Source of the DNA: Gigantopelta aegis
Lineage: Eukaryota; Mollusca; Gastropoda; Neomphalida; Peltospiridae
DNA length: 64,000 nucleotides
NCBI RefSeq assembly: GCF_016097555.1
Contig: NC_054712.1
Span: forward strand, 54,348,213 to 54,412,212
Direction of reading: 5' to 3'
Shown: positions 59,401-64,000 of the stretch, piece by piece
Numbering within the stretch: the first letter of the stretch is position 1
Layout of the letters: each line of letters begins with the position of its first letter
Translations under genes and position numbers: made by a program
The notes under the pieces: generated by a model
The model's input: the letters and a program-made list of their open reading frames with translations, nothing else
Databases searched by the model: none
Told to the model about the DNA's origin: nothing

Positions 59401-60400
59401 GCTTTTGCCGCCGCCTACTTTTCGTTGTTGGTAAAAAAAAAAGTGTTCTCTCTTCTTTAATTTCTTCGATTTTTCACATGTTTCTCGGGGAGGGCCCCCA
59501 GACCCCCCGCTTTGCCAACTGCTATCATCACTGTTGTAGCCTGCTACTTCTTAAACTATTGAGGGCGCTGGGTTAAGCAAATATAATTCATGTAACTGAA
59601 CAATTGGTTACCTAGGTAAAAACAACGTGAACCGACGTCCAGTTACCTCAGATTTCGAAAACATTGTACCCTGATGCCGTAACAATATCTTCCCCAACTT
59701 GTACCCAGTCTAATGCTACATTTGTACACTGGAGCAATAGTGGCGTAGCAATAGACTGGGAACCGCCAAGTTTTTGTTGGATGTTTCCTCCCTTAAAATT
59801 TTATTTGAGACATTGATTCCACATCTGCAGAAAATTGATACAGGTAGGTTTATAATTAGTAATGTTAGAAACACTTATAGATTACTGCTAAATATTAATT
59901 TATGTTAGCATTACTCAAAAATAATTTTGCTGATTCCGTTTGTTTGCAAATTTCATGAATTCCGTGATTTCAGTTGCGGCGTAGCAATAGACTGGGAACG
60001 AAATAGTAGCCCATGTAGTGGCGACAGCGGGTTTCCTCTCAAAATTTGTGTGGTCCTTAACCATATGTCTGACGCCATATAACCGTAAATAAAATGTGTT
60101 GAGTGCGTCGTTAAATAAAAACATTTCTTTCTTTTTGCACAGCTTGGGCAATCAGAAAGATGGCTTAAAAATAAATGATAATTTAAGTTGCTAGCATAGT
60201 TATGAAGCTGACAATGGATAATGTTCTTGGTCTAGGACAGTGATACCCTTAAATATAAATTAATGGTTGTATTAATTTAATTCCACCCATTTTCATTGAT
60301 TAATAATACTCACCAAAGTCATGATTGCCATATAGCGCACATCTGACACCGATGCCATTCATAACCGGTATCATCTGCTCGCCTTTCATGAAAATACTCA
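41322..60400 (-). CDS. 5'-nucleotidase-family metallophosphoesterase (12 exons visible, 5' end missing)
   Basis: Twelve exons on the minus strand splice into 513 residues plus a TAG stop: 60400-60314, 57169-57030, 53109-52984, 50771-50649, 49575-49410, 47713-47618, 46992-46825, 46057-45885, 45203-45126, 43111-42987, 42017-41873, 41438-41322. Every junction is GT-AG and keeps phase. The first ~220 residues are the metallophosphoesterase core: GNHDFDFG, FPWLLSNV, ALTHMRWPND and GGHDHDY supply metal-binding Asn, His and Asp. The second half is the 5'-nucleotidase C-terminal domain: NLGNFVTDIM, LNSGTFRSDR, DLLTILPMVDP, KALENGVSQYP and FGKDGYG, which shape the substrate pocket. Such enzymes hydrolyse phosphate esters, usually nucleotides; the substrate is not predictable here. 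The first metal motif (DxH) and any signal peptide lie in upstream exons, outside the window or not found in 60.4-64 kb. The C-terminal ~130 residues (SGHRQSLISLS onward) extend past the usual domain, and no membrane or GPI signal is seen. Confidence 0.93.
41873..42017 (-). CDS. phosphoesterase exon 11
   Basis: 145 nt: KDIIVLRAGLKNKKPWPLVR, then NEMSFLCPKVDGRIFIINEE. The donor is GTAAGT. Confidence 0.88.
42345..42425 (-). mobile_element. SINE body fragment
   Basis: ACAGGACATCGCATACCACA, then TTTGATATACCACTGGCTGG matches the SINE interior only. Confidence 0.5.
42987..43111 (-). CDS. phosphoesterase exon 10
   Basis: 125 nt: VSSEQCQALSTTVQNHFESV, then KSGHRQSLISLS. The acceptor is TGTCTAG and the donor GTAAGA. 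Confidence 0.88.
43687..44236. mobile_element. hAT-like MITE in intron, ~550 bp
   Basis: CAGGCATTGAAATAAG at the left end pairs with CTTATTTCGATGCCTG at the right. The flanks CACTGGCC and GACTGGCC, counted one base inward, are an 8-bp near-duplication. A fragment of the same end occurs at 57800-57820. Confidence 0.65.
44240..45120. other. intron sequence, nothing recognised
   Basis: AAGATAAA simple repeats at 44719-44745. No other structure seen. Confidence 0.45.
45126..45203 (-). CDS. phosphoesterase exon 9
   Basis: 78 nt, 26 codons: EYTLCTKEYMYFGKDGYGAL, then SDSEIV. The GKDGY block is conserved in the family. Confidence 0.9.
45790..45819. repeat. poly-C tract (~29 bp)
   Basis: An unbroken C run inside the intron between exons 8 and 9. 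Confidence 0.95.
45885..46057 (-). CDS. phosphoesterase exon 8
   Basis: 173 nt: DKLLKALENGVSQYPVLEGR, then FPQIAGVVFGFDPSLPPGQR. Substrate-pocket region of the C-terminal domain. Confidence 0.93.
46396..46620. repeat. dispersed ACTAGCCCTCGGTCCCGG repeat with 71-bp internal duplication
   Basis: Related to 40250-40420. A block starting ATAGTGGAAATT and ending TTCTGTGAGGG is present twice in tandem (about 46459-46590). Confidence 0.75.
46825..46992 (-). CDS. phosphoesterase exon 7
   Basis: 168 nt: NFVTDIMLTATKADVAILNS, then GTFRSDRVHPRGRFTIRDLL and PMVDPLIVIKVT. A 23-bp exact piece of it recurs in the upstream intron at 47175-47197. Confidence 0.93.
47175..47219. repeat. partial copy of phosphoesterase exon 7 in the upstream intron
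   Basis: 47175-47197 equals 46914-46936 exactly over 23 bp. Beyond that TCGGCCTT and a TCAGCA block follow in order with gaps. Confidence 0.8.
47220..47335. repeat. (TA)n-rich low-complexity tract
   Basis: Interrupted TATATA runs. Confidence 0.85.
47618..47713 (-). CDS. phosphoesterase exon 6
   Basis: 96 nt: GQVESKMDTYLGDMGVELEG, then RFSRIRSQETNL. Linker into the 5'-nucleotidase C-terminal domain. Confidence 0.92.
   Translation of the reverse strand, partial: DKWNPKWIPTWVIWEWSWKEGFHASGARKQT
48176..48649 (+). mobile_element. CTGTAAAAYGGG DNA element, 474 bp, TA target
   Basis: The ends CTGTAAAACGGGTATTATTC and, reversed, CTGTAAAATGGGTATTATTT are flanked by TA. It retains a 108-codon frame (48275-48601) with KINYIYHSSQKQRYGRF and YRLYDPEQHAKIAKLL, which resembles the N-terminal DNA-binding part of a pogo-like transposase joined directly to the right end. 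It is a deletion derivative. Confidence 0.8.
48797..49055 (-). mobile_element. SINE copy, minus strand
   Basis: GTTTGTTTTGTTTAACGACA tail, then GGATCTTTTATAAGGACTAT body and CCACTGATCCCAGATTGACA. Confidence 0.8.
49067..49386 (-). mobile_element. SINE copy abutting an exon donor
   Basis: Full body from GAAATGTTATATTTAACGAC through GGGATCGATCC (box B complement) to CCACTGGGCTAAGTCCTGCC. It ends 24 bp from the donor of exon 5. Confidence 0.9.
49410..49575 (-). CDS. phosphoesterase exon 5
   Basis: 166 nt: VNGKYIVKSGTDFRNLSRVM, then VHGWCVDVERVDID. The KSGTDFR block closes the catalytic domain. The donor is GTAACT, 24 bp from an inserted SINE. Confidence 0.92.
49816..49974. repeat. long near-perfect inverted repeat (hairpin), ~72-bp arms
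   Basis: Left arm core TCAATATCATATATTAGGAA then TAAAAATTGTATTATGC. Right arm core GCATAATACATTATTTTTAT then TCCTAATATATGATATTGAC. The loop is about ten bases around GAGCCTCTGGC. Outer parts (GGTTATTAC against GTAATAATC) extend the stem with a few mismatches. It lies in the intron between exons 4 and 5. Confidence 0.9.
50390..50446. repeat. (TA)n microsatellite
   Basis: About 28 uninterrupted TA units. Confidence 0.97.
50649..50771 (-). CDS. phosphoesterase exon 4
   Basis: 123 nt, 41 codons: GADIVIALTHMRWPND, then EIDLILGGHDHDYDTKV with two metal-binding His. Its acceptor and first ten codons are repeated ten more times immediately upstream (50815-51571). Confidence 0.93.
50741..51571 (-). 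repeat. 11-copy 74-76-bp array containing the exon 4 splice acceptor
   Basis: TGTGGGTTAAAGCTATCACA begins at 50741 (inside exon 4), then at 50815, 50889, 50965, 51041, 51117, 51193, 51269, 51345, 51421 and 51497. Each unit carries, on the minus strand, a TTGTTTAG acceptor and the first 31 bases of the exon, then intron-derived sequence. Copies 3-11 are practically identical (76 bp); the first two units are 74 bp. Confidence 0.97.
51572..51867 (-). mobile_element. SINE copy, minus strand
   Basis: GAAGGAAGGAAATGTTTTAT tail, GGATCTTTTATATGCACCAT body and TTGTACCACTGGGCTATGTC end. Directly abuts the acceptor array. A further SINE tail scrap lies at 51888-51962. Confidence 0.9.
52182..52320 (+). 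mobile_element. tRNA-like SINE head, copy 1
   Basis: TAGCTCAGTTGGTAGAGCAT (box A) and GTGGTTCGAATCCCC (box B) are intact, preceded by AGTGTTGGTATAAAGTGCTC. The acceptor stem pairs poorly and the anticodon arm is not canonical, so it is more likely tRNA-derived than a working tRNA gene. Confidence 0.7.
52456..52592 (+). mobile_element. tRNA-like SINE head, copy 2
   Basis: It repeats copy 1, 274 bp downstream: AGTGTTGATATAAAGTGCTC, TAGCTCAGTTGGTAGAACGC and GTGGTTCGAATTCCC. The part between the copies (52321-52455) looks like the body of one unit. Confidence 0.7.
52984..53109 (-). CDS. phosphoesterase exon 3
   Basis: 126 nt, 42 codons: IGLVGLVEEEWIETLATLDP, then YIDFVDEGKRLANILRNQ. In phase 0 at both ends. 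Confidence 0.92.
53325..53560 (+). mobile_element. degenerate tRNA-derived SINE
   Basis: GGGCTAGTGGTAGAACATTT, then GCCTGAGGTG and TACATCAAAGGCCATATGTA follow the general SINE order with heavy divergence. Confidence 0.5.
54101..55126 (+). pseudogene. Tc1-like DD34E transposase, intact except codon 3
   Basis: From ATG 54101 the frame reads Met-Val-stop (TGA 54107-54109) and then stays open to TAA at 55124-55126, about 341 codons. The N-terminal paired-like helix-turn-helix is LTIEDRGRAIAWLQDGN, then QRNVALRLGVNQSVVGRLWQ, with a basic GRP linker (RSGRPRST). The catalytic residues are all present: FTDESRF, LQDDNARPH and SPDLAPIENAW, with 34 residues between the second Asp and the Glu. The next in-frame ATG (54320) would drop the DNA-binding domain. 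TGA for an expected Arg codon CGA is a one-base CpG-type change. Known role: cut-and-paste transposition into TA. Confidence 0.93.
55270..56453. mobile_element. hAT-like MITE nested in the Tc1 element
   Basis: The ends CAGAGTTCGACAAA and, reversed, CAGAGTATGACAAA are followed at both ends by several GGGCTAGTGG or CCACTAGCCC motifs. The flanks AGTTTACA and GTTTACA fit an 8-bp duplication that lost one base. Removing it restores the Tc1 3' region. Confidence 0.8.
56540..57029. other. intron sequence
   Basis: No repeats or genes recognised in the stretch between the Tc1 element and exon 2. Confidence 0.45.
57030..57169 (-). CDS. phosphoesterase exon 2
   Basis: 140 nt. It completes the NHDFD motif and encodes FGVDHLQEVAKS, then TTFPWLLSNVQDN, ending WNGIK. 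The acceptor is ACTTCAG and the donor GTCATT (not the common GTRAGT). Confidence 0.9.
57439..57625. mobile_element. 187-bp MITE with CAGTGTTCGAGATTAA ends
   Basis: Perfect 16-bp inverted ends (CAGTGTTCGAGATTAA and TTAATCTCGAACACTG), with several GGTATCC or GGATACC motifs inside. The ends are hAT-like; no target duplication could be read. Confidence 0.85.
57639..57781. mobile_element. 143-bp MITE with AACCCCTGCAATT ends
   Basis: 13-bp inverted ends and an 8-bp flank duplication with one mismatch (CCATAATC and GCATAATC). The interior has a CCACAGC or GCTGTGG palindrome. It starts 13 bp after the preceding MITE. Confidence 0.8.
57840..58800. other. AT-rich intron sequence
   Basis: No supported feature. 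Confidence 0.45.
58808..59113 (-). mobile_element. SINE copy, minus strand
   Basis: AACGACGCACTCAACACATT, GGATCTTTTATATGCACCAT, GGGATCGATCCC and TGTACCACTGGGCTACGTCC in order. Confidence 0.92.
59350..59570. mobile_element. hAT-like MITE, 221 bp, perfect 8-bp target duplication
   Basis: GGTTAAGC lies at 59342-59349 and again at 59571-59578. The inverted ends are CAGAGCCCTCAA and TTGAGGGCGCTG (one mismatch). A GC-rich GCCGCC interior. Confidence 0.92.
59994..60128 (+). mobile_element. SINE 3' fragment
   Basis: TAGTGGCGACAGCGGGTTTC, CATATGTCTGACGCCATATA and GTGCGTCGTTAAATAAAAAC. Confidence 0.88.
60314..60400 (-). CDS. phosphoesterase exon 1 of those visible
   Basis: 87 nt. It encodes SIFMKGEQMIPVMNGIGVR then CALYGNHDF; the NHD triplet binds metal. 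The acceptor is CTTTCAG and the donor GTGAGT. It starts in phase 2, so another coding exon precedes it. Confidence 0.92.
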
Positions 60401-61228
60401 CTGAAAGCAATATAAAATTAAACCTATACAAAATATTTCATTGTAACAGAAGTGCAGTATTCAAAACGGAAAAAATATCCGCCTGGTCCCCCCACCCCTC
60501 ATCAGAGTAAAGATGGATTTTTTGATGGGGCTTACAGTCTGCGAAATTAGCCGGATGCCCGATGCCCCAGACATGTAGAAATCGCGACGGACGTGTAAAT
60601 TTTCCAATCTCACATGCCCGACGGGCACCTGTTTTAAAAACGCATAAATGTAACAAAACTGGACAGTAGAAAGTTTTTTTTCTAAATACTTTTAAAATTA
60701 CAAATTGTTTACACCGGAAATGAAAGTCGTCTAGAAGCAGACAGGTGTAAATTAGCGTTTTCATTTTACTGACATCTCGGCCCTATGACGAGTCGGCCAA
60801 TTGATACCTCGCCCCTGGTATGACTAGATACCGGAAAGGAAATTTCTGCTTCCTCGCCCCGGGTCGTTTTGTCCTAATTTTTTGTATATGTGTTTATACT
60901 ACAAGTGCATGCATTATATCATCAAATTTGGTATAAAATCACGTGTCCTGTCACTCTGTAAGAAATCTATAATTTTGGTGCGAACAAGAATTCGTGTTAA
61001 CAAATGAAAACAACTGCATGACACATGTCGAGTTTCTTGCGTAATGTCGAGGGTGCAAAGCCGGGGAAGAAACGGCCATCTGAACGACAGGCGTCATCAA
61101 AAACAGAGTATGAAGCAAAAAGAAAACGTAGCTTCCAGCCGCAATGGTTGAACAAATGCCAATTACTAATAAATGCATGATATGCTACTTTATGTTACAT
61201 ATACTATACATTTTAAATGTATGTAAGT

Positions 61229-61933
61229 GAGAAACAATGTATTCCTCATCAATGCACCCACTTCTTGGAAATGAACTCAATCACGTGACCCAGGTTTACA
61301 ACATTAACTGGTACGACAAAACACGACTAATAAAAAGTAAAACTTGTTGTCGCTAGTAATCAAACATTTAATATAAAAAAAAGCAACATGTCTTAAACAG
61401 TATTTCATTTTATTTAATCGCATATTCTAGCTTTACAAGCAGCTGGCAGTACGCTACTGAATAGTAGACCAGCCACATGGACATGCAAAAACAACGCTTA
61501 TTCACACCGTGAGGCGGATCAACTGAACAAAACTGGTTGAAAATGTTTGGTTCTAAAAATCGTGATGGAAAAAAAATCTTTCGCCAAACCAAAAAGTATT
61601 TATAAATAATATAAATACATATGTATTTGAGTTCTTTTGTGTCATTATCAGTTGAATATATATGAGTTATCTGGTATTTGTTTTATATTCTATCAAACAT
61701 TTTAATTTAAAAAAAATTATTCATGTTCATGTACTTTTTATTGCAACAAAAAACCATTTAAACAATTAAATGTCAATGTTTTAGTGTTGTCAGTTGTTAT
61801 ACAATTCACTTGATATTTTATTGGATATATCAATTCATCTTCAAATGTGGACTCTCCTACATTCCTAATGGACTCTCAAAACATACGGTCATGAGTCCAT
61901 GGACTCAATATTTTTGGATGAATGAGAACCCTG
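61229..61933 (+). mobile_element. dispersed ~0.9-kb repeat, copy 2 (internal deletion)
   Basis: Matches 12067-13016 in order, including CACCGTGAGGCGGATCAACT and CAAATGTGGACTCTCCTACA. About 260 bp around the centre is missing. Confidence 0.8.
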
Positions 61934-62860
61934 CATTTAAGCGGGTAAAATTCTGCAAATATATGGGCATCTAGAAGTTCATTCGGGCAAGTAAATTTTA
62001 CACGTCCACTTGCCCGGGGATGCAGACGATCCGTCCTCTGGACATTTCGTCCACAGACGATTCGTCCACAGGCAAAAATTACCTTTGGACAATTCGTCCA
62101 CTAGGTTTATTTTAATATATATTCCTTGCACGGCACCAATACAACAACAACAAAAAAATTATATATATATATATAACTTATTTGATATGGTAGATATTTT
62201 TTTTTTTTTTTTAAATCGTTGTGTTTGATATCCCGAGGGTGGTATGTATGTCTTTATGTATGTTCACAAAATATTGTGCAAGCATGCTTGTTGTGGACAC
62301 AAACGTTCGACTTTGGCAAGGCAATGTATCCAAATAAAAACAATATACTCAGGAAAATAAATTAATACCAATCCAAAAGATAAATAAAAATGTTGACGCA
62401 ATTATGTTGTTAGGATTCTTAAATGTGAATAAATTTGAATCAAGAGTCCTAGATATAATTGTTCAAACATCCGTTTGACCGATGTGGTGTGGGTAGGGAA
62501 TACGAGGCTTAACGGCTGCCATATATAATTACATTGTTACTTTTACAAACACATACTAAGGAAGATAATACAATATTTAATTGCTGTTCATGTTGGGGTG
62601 TAAAGCCCCTAAATTAGTAAGACCGATCCTTTGATGTCTCCGCCTGCCCCGTATTTAGATAGTCTATTAAGTTGTTTTGGGTTAATTGATCAAACTAATC
62701 CATTGATGTTTGATGTTTCTACCTGTTCCTGCTCACAAACTTAAACCAAATTCACTGTAAAAGATGGCACCGTTAATTATGAGTTGTTATCGTCATGACT
62801 CAAGTAGACAAGCAAGGGCATAAATAGGCCTATACCATAAGGTAAAAATGTTCGGAATTG
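61934..62860. other. spacer with short CGTCCAC repeats
   Basis: 62018-62106 carries five GGAC/CGTCC motifs (for example GGACATTTCGTCCACAGACG). Otherwise AT-rich without genes. Confidence 0.5.
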
Positions 62861-62868
62861 TTCACAAT

Positions 62869-63640
62869 GAGTAATATTTGTCTGTCATGCAAAAGGAGCG
62901 TAAAGGCCACGCCAAGAAGGATTGCAATGTGAAGGTTTGTTTTAAATGGCAACATCGACGCTGTGGTACAGGTACGTTAACTTTGTCATTTATTTGTTTG
63001 TCTTTCCACTTTCCATTAAACGTTCCATTTCTTTAGTACATTTCTGTTTAGCTATATAATTAGGTACAAGCTATAAATTTGTTATTTCTATAGAAATAAA
63101 ATACGATTTTTCATATGAACAAAGAACTAGTGTTGAATTAGAATGTAACTGTAACAATAGTAAAATGCTATATTGACCGCAAACGTCTTACTATATTTAC
63201 GTACTCCCTCAATCAATTATGTTGTAATATATTGCGTTATACGGTCGCCATTTCGTCGTCCATGACTATATTGTGCCTTTTAGTAATTATTTATCTAAAA
63301 TTTCTCATTATAATCTGAGCCCTCAAAATATATATTTACGCACCATCTTTTTTATGTACAGGAATATCACGAGATATATATAGAGCAGCAGTAAAGAATG
63401 GGACGGAAATCGACTGGAAATGTGAGATTTGTGTTTGCACAACATCTGATACTCTGTCACCACCACCACCTAGCTTTTCTCTTCCTCAAAGCGACGCCAG
63501 TACTTCGTCTTCCACCTCCACCAGGTTTTTCACTTTCTACCACCACCGCCGGGATTTCTCTCTTGCCTCCTCTTCCACCGCCAACCACCAGTTCTGCTCC
63601 TCAACCACCACGACCACTGGTACAATCACATAGCGAGGTA
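62869..63640 (+). pseudogene. PHD-like zinc-binding fragment (disrupted), proline/serine-rich continuation
   Basis: From ATG 62869: MSNICLSCKRSVKATPRRIA. Then two one-base frame changes separate CEG from CFKWQHRRCGTG; the exon ends at a GTACGT donor (62974). After a GTACAG acceptor (63361), ISRDIYRAAVKNGTEIDWKC followed by EIC completes a Cys4-His-Cys3-like finger. The continuation is Pro/Ser/Thr-rich. I associate this finger with repetitive MULE-linked proteins of invertebrates (memory). The frame changes mean a relic unless the sequence has errors. Confidence 0.5.
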
Positions 63641-64000
63641 TGTCTTATTGTTATACCTTGTTTTTGTTTTAACACCGATATTAAAATATTATATACTTTA
63701 TGCAGCTTGACATTATGTATATCGATGCTATTATATGTTTCATGTTTTTACATTAGACAGAACACTTAATGACTTACAGAGGTTTTTTTTCCTGTTGTGC
63801 AATTCTATTCATTTAAAGTGTATTTTACATTTTAGAACACGTCGTCAAGGTCACAAAATTGATGTTTTGGAACGTTTGCTGTTCAACTTGATCAGTCGAG
63901 CATAAACGGTGAACCAAGAGCAGAGAGCACACGCCTTTCATTTGAATGCAATGCATCGCAGACCATCGACATTTCTGCTGTGTGCCTGAGGTGCCAGTTT
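63641..64000. other. window end, no clear feature
   Basis: An acceptor-like TTTTAG at 63830 is followed by short frames only. Nothing assigned. Confidence 0.35.

Noticed and set aside
60462..60800. Possible upstream exon of the phosphoesterase
   Set aside because: The minus-strand frame there lacks the expected GDxxSPS-type motif and phase-matching donor.

Overview
This is a eukaryotic, invertebrate-type genomic window. It is AT-rich and carries a spliced gene with GT-AG introns, tRNA-derived SINEs, many small TA- and 8-bp-target-site DNA transposons, satellites, and relics of animal transposase families. There is no bacterial-style gene packing and no operon. The SINE consensus, with its GTCGTTAAATAAAAACATTTC tail, and the mix of elements look molluscan, probably gastropod. 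That is inference from remembered repeats, not a database result.

Layout. 1-1.7 kb: the 3' part of a pogo/Tigger-like (DDE_1) transposase with one intron and one nonsense codon. 2.3-3.2 kb: AT-rich tandem repeats with an embedded foldback. 4.3-9.2 kb: broken transposon coding pieces (coiled coil, two more pogo-like fragments). 9.8-13.3 kb: a decayed THAP plus DDE_Tnp_4 transposon invaded by a SINE and another repeat. 13.8-15.3 kb: a foldback made of short tandem motifs and a deleted MITE. 16.0-19.5 kb: a piggyBac transposase split by a second piggyBac element with a readable 4-bp target duplication. 19.8-22.3 kb: a decayed Kolobok-like transposase split by a pogo-type MITE. 22.5-24.7 kb and 29.3-30.8 kb: two more THAP/DDE_Tnp_4 relics, the first split by a MITE. 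27.7 kb: a MULE-like fragment. 31.4 kb: a 54-bp repeat array. 32.0-34.4 kb: a retroelement gag-like relic split by the same MITE. 35.9-38.1 kb: a 91-bp satellite of about 24 units. 38.8-39.7 kb: a 52-bp array split by a SINE.

41.3-60.4 kb, minus strand: the only convincing host gene, 12 exons encoding 513 visible residues of a 5'-nucleotidase-family metallophosphoesterase, with GNHDFD and GGHDHD metal motifs. The 5' exons lie beyond the window or were not found. Every splice phase joins. Its introns hold SINEs, MITEs, a long perfect hairpin, a nearly intact Tc1-like transposon (itself split by a hAT-like MITE), and an 11-copy tandem array whose unit carries the gene's own splice acceptor and the first codons of an exon. 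62.9-63.7 kb, plus strand: a disrupted PHD-like zinc-binding fragment.

I did not find a new multi-gene system. The most unusual signals are the amplified splice acceptor, the second partial exon copy in the same gene, the datable nested transposon insertions, the filler patch in a MITE, and the hairpin and foldback structures.
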